A stretch of 64,000 bases of DNA, taken from positions 3,966-67,965 of the forward strand of contig QEOQ01000533.1 in the NCBI GenBank assembly GCA_010279815.1. Direction: 5' to 3'. This stretch comes from Brachionus plicatilis (taxonomy: Eukaryota; Rotifera; Eurotatoria; Ploima; Brachionidae). Positions 46,301 through 57,900 of the stretch are shown piece by piece. Each line of letters starts with the position of its first letter. The first letter of the stretch is position 1. The translations under genes were made by a program, and so were the position numbers. The notes below the pieces were generated by a model, which saw nothing but the letters and a program-made list of their open reading frames with translations, was not told the origin of the DNA and did not search any database.

Positions 46301-48720
46301 GGTAAAAAAATTCAATGAAAAAAGATCATAGAGACAAAAAAAAATCTCAAAATATTGATATTTTATTTGAAAATTAATATTTCCTGTGATGTGATTTTTA
46401 GGACTAATTTTTTATTTTTGAAATTAATAAAACATTTTTGGTTTCATTTTGTTTCGTTATCGAAGTTCAAAAAGCTCAATTTTTTGAATTTAAATTCATG
46501 AAAAAGAATTATATTATTGAAATTTAATGAAAGTTTATATGAAAATTCACAATGGCCTTTCTTCAATTTTTTTTTTTATTATCTGTTTCAGTCAGAAGTG
46601 TGAATTAAGTTTTAGGCGTTTAACATTTAGTTATTGTATGAAAAAGGGTTTTTTTCTAAAATCAAATGTCAAAAAAAATCATTTTTTTTGTAATAAATTG
46701 ATTTTTTATCATAAAATTTGCCTTAGATTTTGGTTAAATTTTATTTAAAAGGTTTTAGAGAAAGTTTTTGTTTAAAAATAATGTTCGAATATAATTAAAT
46801 CACTTTAACTGACAACATTATTGACGAAATTTTCCATGCAAATAAAATTTGACTAAAAAATTTTCATTAAATTAAGCATTTGAAAAACTTAATTACTTTT
46901 TATTCAAAGAATAATTTGAATTTTAAGCAAGTTGAAGTTTATGATCAATTTTTTGATTCGATAATTTTGAGAATCAAAAATATTTTAAGAAATATTTTAG
47001 GTATTTTAAGAAAACTTTAAAATAAATTTAATTTTTTTAATAGAATTTGTGCAGAGACTAATTTTTGGTTTTAACATACTTTGTAAAATCTATAGATAAA
47101 ATCAGCAAAACTCTGCAAAAAATTACTCACTTCAAATAGCATCATTTCAATGGTGTGCATTCTGCATTGTGCAGTTTGATATTGCAGAGTTTATTTTTTG
47201 ATTTAACATAGTTTGTTAAATCAAAAAATGTATCTCTGCATTATTTCTATTAAGAAATAACAATTTATTTAATAGTTTTAGTTTGATTTGATCATTTTGA
47301 GCATCAAAAATCGATCTAGATTTTTCTGAATTGAAATTAATATAATAATCAAGAAAAAATAAGATAAAAAAAATTATAATATTAAAGAAAATTAAAGTAG
47401 AGAAATTAAAAAAGTAATGAACAGATCTGATTTAAGGTTTATAAAGAATATATTTATTTATAACATTAATTTTCATTTTCTCTATTATTTTCTACACAGG
47501 CAAAATTGGCGTTAATTGAATTAATAAAATAAATAAAATTACGAATCAATTAAATTAATCAGGTTAAATGACAATAATATTTTATTAAATTAAAAAAAAT
47601 ATAAATAAAATTAGTTTTCTAAAAAATATATTTTTATTATTCATGAATTTGTTTTTGAATATTATCCCTAGATATTTCAAACTGTGTCTGTTTAAACAGG
47701 GCTTTGTTAAGGAGAAAATTGTTCTGAATTTTTGCAAAAATAATGAATTAGTTGTCTTTTCCTGATCTTAAAATAACAATTTAAAAAATAATTATTGAAT
47801 ATTGCAAAATATTTTCAAACATGATTAATGATTAATTGAAATAACAGTAACCAGCTCTTCTTTTCTAATTGCTTTTCTGATATGTTTGACCCAAAGGTTT
47901 GATCGATTTATTTTCAAGTTCAATTTTAAGTCGAGTTTCAAGTCCTTGTCGAAAGATACCGATTAAAATTTAATTTTTTTAAATTCATAATAAAATAATT
48001 GATATAAAAAAAATTAGAAAATTTAATCAAACATTTATTTAAAAAATATTAATAAAACGGGTTTTAAGTCAAGTGATAAATATATTCTAAAAAATATGCT
48101 CTTTCTAAGCGAAATGAGTCTGTTATTTTGTGTAATTACAGTGTTTTACTTTAAAACGCAGAACAGGTAGTATCACATCAAAAAATGTAAGATTACGTAA
48201 CAATTAATACTTCATATTACATTATTATTTTAAGCTTTTTACATTTAATTGCATAATTATACAAAAAAAAATGTTTTAAACTGTCAAAAAAATTAATTTT
48301 TTGTAATAAAATTAGATTTTCAGTAACTTCTTTTTTTTTTAAATTAAATTCGGCATCATGAAGTTTAAGATAAAAAAAATTAAATTAAATAGTATTTTAT
48401 TTATAACTTTTGAATGGTATTTGATTAAATCTCTCTGCAAAAGCATTATTTATGCATTTTTTTGGATCAGCATTATTTTTGGGAAAAATCGTTTGACGAA
48501 TGGAAAAAAATTAATGTAGAATAACTAAATTTTTATTTTTTAAAGTATTAAGAATATTTTTTTTAGAATTACAGAAACATTTATAGAATTACATATAAAA
48601 TTTTAGTTTAAACTCAAGAACAAAAAGAAAAAAAAATCCTTATAGAGTAAAAAATAATGTCAAATTAATATAAAAAATTAACTAAATTATTAAAGTAGAT
48701 TTTACTTTCGGTAGTCTGCC
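43376..48720. other. gene-free AT-rich stretch
   Basis: No exon-like frame, RNA gene or transposase could be supported on either strand. The frame at 46527-46748 is AT-biased low complexity. The only structures noted are a hairpin at 47194-47228 and ACGTAA-type MITE traces near 48140-48230 (TACAGTGTTTTACTTTAAAA, AAGATTACGTAAC). Confidence 0.5.
47194..47228. repeat. 15-bp-arm perfect hairpin
   Basis: Arms 47194-47208 (TTTTTTGATTTAACA) and 47214-47228 are exact complements around a 5-nt loop. They are nested in a weaker outer pair (TTGCAGAG / CTCTGCA). Confidence 0.65.
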
Positions 48721-48959
48721 TCAATTTCTTTTCGGCTCGACTTCACATGGCATAACATCGTCAGCTTTTATTTTTTTTGGACGTCCAGGTGCTCTTTTAA
48801 TCAATTCAACAGGCTCATTTTCTGGCTTAACATCACTCATTGGAGCAACAACACTCACTTCACCAGTGGCATCATTTAATAAAAAATTTTGACGAAAATT
48901 ATTTTGATTTTTCTTTCTTCCTGGACGTGGTCTTAGAACAAACTTAATAGGTCGCTCAT
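48721..48959 (-). CDS. terminal exon of an AT-hook protein
   Basis: A good acceptor (TTCAAAATTAACAG) on the minus strand precedes an open frame of 78 codons ending TGA (48723-48721). It has two AT-hook-like cores, LRPRPGRKKNQ at the start and IKRAPGRPKKIKAD near the end, with an acidic/hydrophobic linker (ATGEVSVVAPMSDVKPENEP). AT-hooks bind the minor groove of AT-rich DNA. Upstream exons were not found within 1.3 kb, so the gene is partial here. It could be a host chromatin protein or a TE-encoded one like the relic at 42.8-43.0 kb. Confidence 0.5.
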
Positions 48960-50285
48960 CTGTTAATTTTGAAAATGAAAAAAAAATTCAAATACTAACT
49001 AAAATTATAAATTAATCTTATGAAATTTTTAACACTTAACTTTTATTTTATTTCTTAACATCAAAAATATTTTTTATTCTAAACGAATTTAACATAATTC
49101 TGGAAAATATTTTTTCATTCTATAGTCTTTTTTTTAATTCGTCAAAAGATGCCCGCCATTATTTTTTCAAAATTGAAATTTAAAATCTAAGTTTTTTAAT
49201 TTTTAAAAACTGTTTAAATGTTTTTAAAAAACATTTGAACGAAAATTTAATTAATGTATTTAACTTTATTTTTTTAAGTGATTTGTTTTATTTATGATGT
49301 TATAATTTAAAATTCTTTTTAATATGGACCCTGATAAAGTGTTGCACTTTTTGAAAGAATTTTACTAAATTATTATTATTTTTAAAGACCGTTTAAAGTG
49401 CTTAAATTAAATTATTAAGATAAATAAAAATAATATGAAAATCAGAAACATCTTGTAAGTGATTTAAAGTGTCAGATAAAACATAATTAGGAAGCAGCTA
49501 TTTAGAGGAGTGGGATTGAAAACAAAATCTTGAACTGAAGACTCTTTATTTAATTATTATTAAGATTGATTTACCTGTGATCAATTTTACTAATATTTAG
49601 TTATTTTCTGCTTCATAGAATAATGATTCAGAGAAGCTTCTGGAAGGAATTTTTAGAAAAAATCTTAAAGGTGTATTTTGGATAATTTGCAGCTTATGTA
49701 AACTTGATTCAGACAATGATTCTAGGTATGGAAAATTTTAATCGAGAATTGAGCCAATAATTCCTTAGTGTATAATCACCGAGCTTCCTAATTTTTGAAG
49801 ACAAATCTTGTTGGGGTTTTTGATGCATTTTTTCTTAACATATCTTATTTGCCATTCAGAACGAAAATTTTTATCAAAGTACAGACCCAGAAATTGAAGT
49901 GTCGTGAAGTAAGAACTTAATTTGAACACCCATGAAACTTATGTTTCTATGTTCAAGACTTAGCCCACTTCCAAATAATATATTTAATAAATTGTTTGTT
50001 TTAAGTGTTGAAAAACCTTAAAGTAAAAGCACATTAAAGTAATAAGCTAACACAAAGCTAAAAATTTGTTATTATATTTCTTTGTGTTTCTTGATTTTCA
50101 TTCTATTTCATAAGCTTATATTACTTGGTCACTTAGAGTGGCCACTTTCAATTAAGATTTTGTAATAAAATATTTAAATAAAAAAACAAACTTTATTTAA
50201 ATCCTGAACACTTTAGAAATTTAATGGTTTTAGAATAGGAAATAGTTTTGTTGAATAGGTGAAATCTAAAGATATTATTAGATCT
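48960..50285. other. AT-rich spacer, no gene seen
   Basis: A few short frames read like decayed minus-strand LINE RT (AATCTTGTTGGGGTTTTTGA and CAAAGTACAGACCCAGAAAT near 49.8-49.9 kb), but nothing can be followed for more than about 20 codons. Confidence 0.35.
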
Positions 50286-50593
50286 AGAGTTGTTTAAAAG
50301 TCCCAAAATAAAGTCCAAGTCATTGTAAAACCCCCCCCTGCACATCAGGCCCTTTTTTCTAAAGGCCGAGCCATAGACTTTTAAATTTAAAAAAAAAGTC
50401 AGAACAACATGATTTTTTTCCCGTTCCAGTTAGTTAATGTGGCGGCCTAGTTAATTTTATTTTTTTTTAAGTCCAAATTCGAACTAAAAAAAAAAATAAA
50501 ATAAATAAGAGTCTTTGGCTCGGAATTTTGAAGAAAAAAAAATCCGGACTACGACTTGACTTGAGACTTGACATGTGACTTATGGATAACTCT
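50286..50593. mobile_element. 308-bp MITE of the AGTCCAAGTC family
   Basis: The left end AGAGTTGTTTAAAAGTCCC and the right end GACTTATGGATAACTCT are imperfect inverted repeats with AAGTC/GACTT motifs throughout. Related fragments lie at 8140-8215 (GTTTAAAAGTCCCAAAA, AGTCCAAGTCATT), 6380-6465 and 1775-1815. The interior is C-rich at one point (CCCCCCCC). No ORF. Confidence 0.6.
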
Positions 50594-50839
50594 GATTAAA
50601 TCTCTTATTTTTTGAGAAAATTGTGTAGCTACATTTATTTGTGCAAATTTAAATATTCCATTTGCAAAGCCATAGTTATATTTCTTTTATATAATTATTT
50701 ATTTCTGTCTTATTTAATATGAAGAAAGTAATCAAGCCATCAGCAAAAAAGAGAAATGTCTTTATAACCCGTCTAAAGCCAAATTGTGCACTTGTTAATA
50801 TTTCAGTGTTTGAATAAAGTGTGCTATTAACAATTTTTT

Positions 50840-51735
50840 CAAGTAAAGTTCAAGAAATTTAAAACTTAAGTGCTATCTGAATTTTTAATTTTCGACTTGA
50901 AATTTGTAAACTAAGACCTTTGAAACCCTATATTTAATTTTTTTGAGAGAATCAACAATTCAATTCTTTACCCAGGGCTATTAAAATAACTAACCCATTC
51001 AAAAGTTGTAGTCTTCTCAGATCAGCATCAGCATTCAATGACAAAATTAAAATATTTAAAAAAATATATATTTTCTGAAAGACCATAACATTTTCTACAC
51101 TCTGGTAAATAGTTTTATTATAAAAAAAGGGTGTGACAATTTTTATTATTGAAAAAAGCCAAAATAGCACTTTTTTCACTTGAATCGTATGAAGTCCCAT
51201 GGATCACTTAAGACACCCCTTTTTATTTTTAATTTTATCATTGAATATGGCACTGTGAAATTTGGTACAAAAAACAAAATATTAAAAGTGCCAAAGCTTC
51301 TGAAAGACCAAAACATTTTGTGTAAATTGTGGCAACTGATGCATCCTTTGAACCGCCAGAATACTGATTCTGCAAAAATCTGCAATAAATCTGCAGAACT
51401 CAGAAAATTTTGAATTTGGGATACTATATTATATTAAAAATCCAATTCAACTTTAAGTTGTGGTACAAAGGATGTATTAGTTGCTACAATTTACAGAACA
51501 TGTTTTGGTCTATCAGAACTTAAGCTTTGGCACTTTTAATATTTTGTTTTTTATACCAAAATTCACAATGCCATTGAATACTTGGATCTGAAAGAACTAC
51601 AACTTTTTGAAGAATTGAATTTTTGAGCCTTTGAAATAAAGGGGTTCAAAGAACGTAGTTTACAAATTTCAAGTCAAAAATTAAAAATTCTGATAGCACT
51701 GAAGTTTTGAATTTCTTGAACTAGTTATTAGAACC
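50840..51735. mobile_element. long foldback (palindromic) element
   Basis: The left half pairs with the right half. AGTTCAAGAAATTTAAAAC... GACTTGAAATTTGTAAACT (50847-50915) faces AGTTTACAAATTTCAAGTC... GTTTTGAATTTCTTGAAC (51655-51722). ATTGAATATGGCACTGTGAA... CCAAAGCTTCTGAAAGACC (51240-51315) faces its complement at 51500-51576. The centre is near 51400. Open frames on both strands here (for example 51180-51413) are by-products. No transposase. Confidence 0.75.
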
Positions 51736-52139
51736 TTATAGAAAAAAAAATATTATAGAATGAATTTTAAATTAATTTGTTTGATTCAAGTTCTTTTAAA
51801 TTAAAAAAAAACAATTTAAAAAAATTCAAATAAAACAGTTCATAAAAGAAATTCGTAAACGTAAGTTGCATAAGACAAAATTTATAAAGAAAGTAGTCAA
51901 TTGAATATATTGACTAATAAAAATTACATTGTTTGATTGTTTTAATCCAAAGATCAGAGCGGACTTGAATTTAAACTTTGTTTTTTTAAAAAAGTAAGAT
52001 TTAATTGAAAAAGAAGGAAAATTTTTTTTTTAATCAAAATGTTAGTGAAAAAAGACATTTTGAAACAATTGAAAAAAATTAATTATTTTTTTCTTAATTG
52101 TTTTAACTGGTGCATTCAACGAATGGTCTAATTTTTTTT

Positions 52140-52290
52140 TAGTAAAATTTTTTTATCCTATAAAAAAGATTGCTGCAAGAATTGGTCATCCAAGTTTCTG
52201 ACCATTGTTTCCATTCCTTTTGTAAATACAATAGCCTTGCATGGTCTCTAAAAATACGAATGCCTTTATACTGATTGTGTAAAAATTCTA
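52140..52290 (+). pseudogene. partial duplicate of the four-TM gene's second exon
   Basis: The segment repeats 53175-53335 (TAAAAAAGATTGCTGCAA, CCAAGTTTCTGACCATTG, AATACAATAGCCTTGCATGG, ATACGAATGCCT) but lacks 27 bp between two GGTC motifs and then loses similarity. The first exon is not duplicated. It is an intron-to-exon fragment with no start, so nonfunctional. Confidence 0.8.
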
Positions 52291-52947
52291 CAAAACACTC
52301 ACACACTAAAATGTATGTAAATTAGTAAGTCAAGATTTTGGCGATATTCAATGCATAAGCTGAAACAAATTTTAAGTCAATTTGGGATTATTAGAAAAAT
52401 AAGTAAAATTTTAAGAAGTGTCAAAAATGGTCTTATTTTTTGACATTTTTGAAAAAATTATTTTTTGGGTTCTTTGCAAACTATTTTAGATAAAGCTTAA
52501 TATTTTTTTAATCTCCCAGACAAACTTGAGCTTAATTTTATTAAAATGAAAAAAATAAAAATTAAATTAAATTTTATGACACTTTTCATTTCTGTTTAAT
52601 AATTTAATTGATTTAGAATTAAAAAATATTGTTTGCGACAGAATCAAATTTGGAAAATTTTAGCAAAATAGCATAAGAATGAAATGGACATTTCTAAAAA
52701 AAAAATACCAACAAATCATTAATTTATATTAAAATGTTAAAATCGATTAAATAAACATATTTTATTTATATTTTCGATTTTGATTGTTCTAACCTTATTT
52801 AGCATTTGTAGGCTTATTAATTAAATTTGGGTTCTTATCACGAAATTTAGCTTTAATTTATATTTTTTTAATCTCGTTTAGCTTTTTAAATAAAAAAAGA
52901 AACATAATAATTTTATTTATAGATGTTGACAGTGAACCGAGCCTAAA

Positions 52948-53480
52948 ATGTATCTGGACCACAGCTCAGACAAATGCTACCAAGTATTCGAATCAAAATA
53001 CAACGTAGTATTCACACTGACAGGGCTTATAAGCATCATAGTTTGTTTTCTTCAACTAATGTTCTCGATGCAGTCACACAATATCATTTATTTTATTTCT
53101 TGTGTTCCGTTCGGATTACTCTTCGCAATTGCTTCAATTATCTATTTGCTCTCTAGTAAATTATTTAATTTTTTTAGGTAAAATTTTTTTCATTTCATAA
53201 AAAAGATTGCTGCAAAAATTGGTCGACCAAGTTCAAAATGGCTTCATGGTCATCCAAGTTTCTGACCATTGGTTTCATTCCTTTTGTAAATACAATAGCC
53301 TTGCATGGCCTCTACATATACGAATGCCTCTATACTGATAATCGAAATTCGATTAATTTCGAGGATAACTATGGCTTAGACTTGTGTCAATATTTTATCT
53401 ACGATGTTATCATTTTGATTCTGTCGCTCACCAATATTTGCTTAGGCCTAATTTTTTGTATACCATTTAATTTAGAATAA
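52948..53480 (+). CDS. two-exon four-transmembrane protein of unknown family (160 aa)
   Basis: The exons are 52948-53155 and 53206-53480, split by a 50-bp intron (A|GTAAAT ... AAAAAAG|AT, phase 1). Four hydrophobic segments are visible at about 20-42, 47-69, 89-108 and 131-155. A Cys-Cys pair and basic linker (NCCKNWSTKFK) follow TM2, and an acidic loop (NSINFEDNYGLD) lies between TM3 and TM4. Tetraspanin CCG and claudin W-GLW-C-C motifs are absent, so I do not assign it to either family. The upstream AG at 52921 may be the acceptor of a 5'-UTR intron. AATAAA follows at 53508. It is likely a small membrane protein, perhaps lineage-specific. Confidence 0.65.
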
Positions 53481-53519
53481 TAAAAATTGTTATTTATTTT
53501 TGATTGAAATAAAAATCTT

Positions 53520-54985
53520 GTTTTATATATTAAATTTCTTCAGACATCCAAAATTAATTACTTTTTCCAATTGAATGGCTCGAAGAACTGTTCCAGTTTT
53601 GGATTACACCAAAAATCATCAAAATATTTAAAATATTAACAAATTTATTTTGACTTAAAATAATTACATGTTCATGTTTCAATTTATTAAATTAGAATAT
53701 GCACTGTATTTATCAAATAGAAGAAACTTTTTAGTATTAGAGTCATAAATTTATTTCTATTTGAATTGTTTTTCTTAAAAAATGCGGTCTAGTGGATAGT
53801 GTTATCAATATTTATTAAGAAAATACGAAATAAAGGAATTTTTAATATATTATTATTGAGGAAATTTGTTTTGGAATTACAAAATTTATCGAATATTAAA
53901 AAAACATTGAAGTGCGATGCTTCAAATATATTTGTTTTAATTTTGACTTAAGTGATAATTGACGTTCGTTTGATGTATTTAAAAAAAAACTCAATTTATG
54001 AAAAATGGAAAACAAAGCTCAGATAGTTTTTTAAACTACAAAAATCTTTTTAAGGATCATCATATCACAAACCCAAAGTCAAAATTTATAAAAAAAAACA
54101 AAGTTTGCAGTTGATGATCAATTCAAAGAGTTTATCTTTAGATATCAAAATTAATCTTTAAATTTATTCAAATAATATAAATGCAGCATGCTTTTCATAT
54201 TATGTTTATTAAAAAAATATATTTTCTAAACCCATTGACAGAATCTATTTTTAAATTTAATTTTTTAAACTGATTTTATGTAGAGTTGACTTTGAAATTT
54301 TTTACTTCATATGTATTTGTATCTAGCAATCAAAATTAAAAATTAAATCTAAAAATGAATTTCAAGTGTTAAATTCTGAAAAAGTAATAAAATGAAAAAT
54401 TAATCTGTTCTGCAATATTTATATTTTTGAAATTAAAAATTTATTTTTTTTAAATCAAGATAAGATATAAAGCATTAAAATTATTTAAATCAATTTAAAG
54501 ATAAATTTTAATATCAAATGATAAACTTTTTGAATTGAACTGATATTTTGGTTTGATCATCAACTTCAAATTGTTCTAACTTCACTAATATAAACTAGAG
54601 TTAAAAATTTATAATGTCAAATTTTATTTATGTATATATTATAATCGTTTTATTGAATTTACCATGTAAAACGAATGAGGAGTAAAAAAAATTGGAAAGT
54701 TGGGCGGTTGGATTTTTTTTTAAATTTTTAATTGTCAAAATAAGTATATCATCACAATTTATCATTTATTTTCACCAAAAATAAATAAAAAGTGATTTTA
54801 TTATTTTAAGAGTTTTTATATCAAGATATTTATTTTTCAAGTATTATATATTTTAATTTAAATTAATATTATCATTTCATTTCATTTTTTATCATGTAAA
54901 AACTTCAAACTTAACAGATAAGAATTTTTCAAAGCTGTATAAATAAAACACAGTAAATACTTGAGATTGTATTTGAAATCAAAAA
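53520..54985. other. AT-rich intergenic spacer
   Basis: No coding, RNA or repeat feature could be supported between the four-TM gene and the secreted Cys-rich gene. Confidence 0.5.
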
Positions 54986-57900
54986 ATGATTAAAATTAGT
55001 TCTAACTTAATTTTTGTACTTATATTCTCCCTTTTAAATGGTTCATTAGCTTATTTATCAAAAAAAACAATTACATCTTATTATGGTAATTATTTGCTCA
55101 TTTAATTTTGTATGACGATTATTTTAAAGGGTTAATTTGCTTAAACTCGTGTGAAAAATATGGATATAAATACAGTTGGTGTAAAACAGCAAGTGGATGG
55201 GACTATTGTTCTGAAGAGCCTACAAAAGGCTCTTACGGAGGAGAATGCAATTCTATTTGTAGTAATGATGATGGTTACTACAGATATAAATACTGTAACT
55301 TAAAGAATGGGGGTTGGGATTATTGTGGAACTTTTTTATTAACTTCTTTATATCAAACCAGTTATCAAAATGAAATATGTCAAGATTTCTGTGTTAAGGT
55401 AGCCCATTATTTTGAGAGGTTTATTTTGACGAACTAATTTTGAGTGTGTAATTTTGACGATTGCAAATTGAGAGTGATAAATTTGACGAAGTTTATTTCA
55501 AAATATTTAACTTTGATGAGTTAAATTTGGTGCATATTCTAAAAAAAATAAAATTAATAAATATCAAAAAGTTTAGGGATACCTGAAAAAGGCACCCACC
55601 GCCTAAAATCAGAAAAAGCAAATAGGGGTGTAACTAGTTTATATATAGAACAATACGAGCAATTCTTTTTTTAAATAATTCCTCATCGTCTGAGCTTTAA
55701 AATGATACCCATATCATGGGTATTGCTAAGTAATTTGACCGTGAGAAAATCAAAACACTCTAAATATAAAAAAACACCATTAGAACACCCGTGGCCGTGG
55801 TAACTTGAAGGTGTTTGAAGGTGTTTTAAAGTACTTAAATTTTTGAAATTTTAATAAATAAATTTTTTTTTCAGTTTCAAATCATAATAGCTGATAAGTT
55901 ATCAAAAAAAGTCCTACTCATAAGAGGTGACTTTTATAAGAGGTGATAAATTTCTGATAACCATCAAATTTTTGATAAAAATATTTTAAAAGCTAATTTT
56001 AAATACAGCGATGGAAATTACTTTGTCACATCACGTCAGCTGACGTCACCAAAATTTGACCAAACTTTAAACTAATTTTTTTTGATCATGGTTTATGAAA
56101 ACGAACTGTGAGAATAGTTTGAATGCTGGTATGAAATAAGTATGATTTTATAGAAAGGCGTAGCATATGATTGGAAAGCTCGTAAATTATGCAGTGCACC
56201 ATTTAGTAATTTGTAATCCATTTTATAAAATGATTATTTATTTGTATATCTGTACCGAGCTAAAGCTCCTTCAGATTAAATAAGAAAAAAAAAATAAAAA
56301 ATTAAAAATTAAAATAAAGTTAAATAAAATAAAATAAAAATTAAAAGTAAGAAAAAAATAAAGTTAAAATAATATAACTTAAAAAATAGATAAATATCAA
56401 AATTAAAATTAGATAAATTTTGATAGAGAGTAACAGAATACATATTTTAATTATTTGATGATTCAGGAAAAAAAGAAGAAATAGTTAGGTAGCAATTACA
56501 CAATGGAGTTGGGTATTCGATGTATCTTGATTCGAAACCTTTGTTATATTCTTCCACCAGTCTAACAGTTAATGGAACAGAATGGCTCAGTCCTGCCCTA
56601 ACATATCTCTCACTCAACTCAAAAAGTCGATTTGAGACTGTTAGTAGTTTAAGTTTATTATATGCCTCATTATGTAATATGTTTGAGGGAGTATCATATC
56701 TTAGTTTTAGTATAGAACGAACTGCTGAATTTTGGATTACTTCTAACCTTTTGATATTAGTTTCTGAAAGAGAGTTAAGACAAGGAAAAGGATAATCTAG
56801 AATAGATCCAATCAAAGACTTATAAAGGTTTCCTAAGGTGTTTAAGTCAAGGCCCCATTTTTTATTCGACAAGATTTTTATTAAATTTAGCCTTGAATTG
56901 CAACGTTCTTTAATTTCTTCTATCATTGAAGAAAAGGTTAATTTAGAATCAAATCTAATACCTAGGATTTTATTTCTTTTAAGTCTTCGATTCTATTCCC
57001 ATAAATCCTTAAATTAAACACAGAACTTTCTTTATTATTTTTAGTAAAAATCATTGAGCAAGACTTTTCAACCGAAATCTTCATTTTCCACTTGAAAAGC
57101 CACTGTTCTAATTCAACTAAGTACTTATTCATCTTACTTTCTATATTTCCATTTTTTTTATAAATGAAAAAAGTGACAAGATCGTCTGCAAAGAGAAGTG
57201 AATTGTAATATTTCTGGGTCTGCTGGTAGACTTTTATTTCCCAGTCAGACTTCTCAAGTCCTATTTTAGACTCGAGGGTTTCGGATCAAAACACAATAAG
57301 GTTTTTTAAATAACTTTATTGGGACACGAGGTCCAAATCCAAAACCAAATAATATAAACAAAAATTAAATTATATATCAAAAACTAAACTTAAAAAAAAC
57401 TAATAACTGAAAATGAAAAACATTTATATAAAAAACAAAACAACGTTTTTTGAGCAAAACTGACTTGCTTTTTTCTTGGACCTTTACACCACTTCCCCCT
57501 AAAAGTAAAATTAGTCGAGGGTGTCGTCATTTTCGACTTTCTCCTCTATCCGTTTTTTGGCCTTCCCTATCTCTTTTTGGATTTTCTCCAAAGGCCAATC
57601 CATCCTTTGAACCTCCATACCGAATTTCATTTGGCTTGGGTCGAGTTTATTGAGCTCAATTAACGCGGCTCTTTTTAGCTGCCACTTCCTTGTCGCTTCT
57701 ATTTCACTGTTGATTTTAAACAGTGACCAATCGCTCATTTCCGATTTGTGGTGTTTATTTCGCACAATTCGTCCAACAGCTCTCTCCTGGCTTCGTTTTT
57801 TGCCCGTTCTTCTTCCTTTTACCCTATTCTGTTCCTATCGTTTTTTACTTTTATTTTGTCATACAACCTAATCACGTTATTGGTTGCTTCTCGAGGTAGC

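Noticed and set aside
46527..46748. 73-codon frame
   Set aside because: Phe/Lys-rich translation of AT-rich noncoding DNA with no splice sites or family resemblance.
51180..51413. 77-codon frame in the foldback
   Set aside because: Created by the palindromic AT-rich sequence; similar frames occur on the opposite strand and none has domain features.
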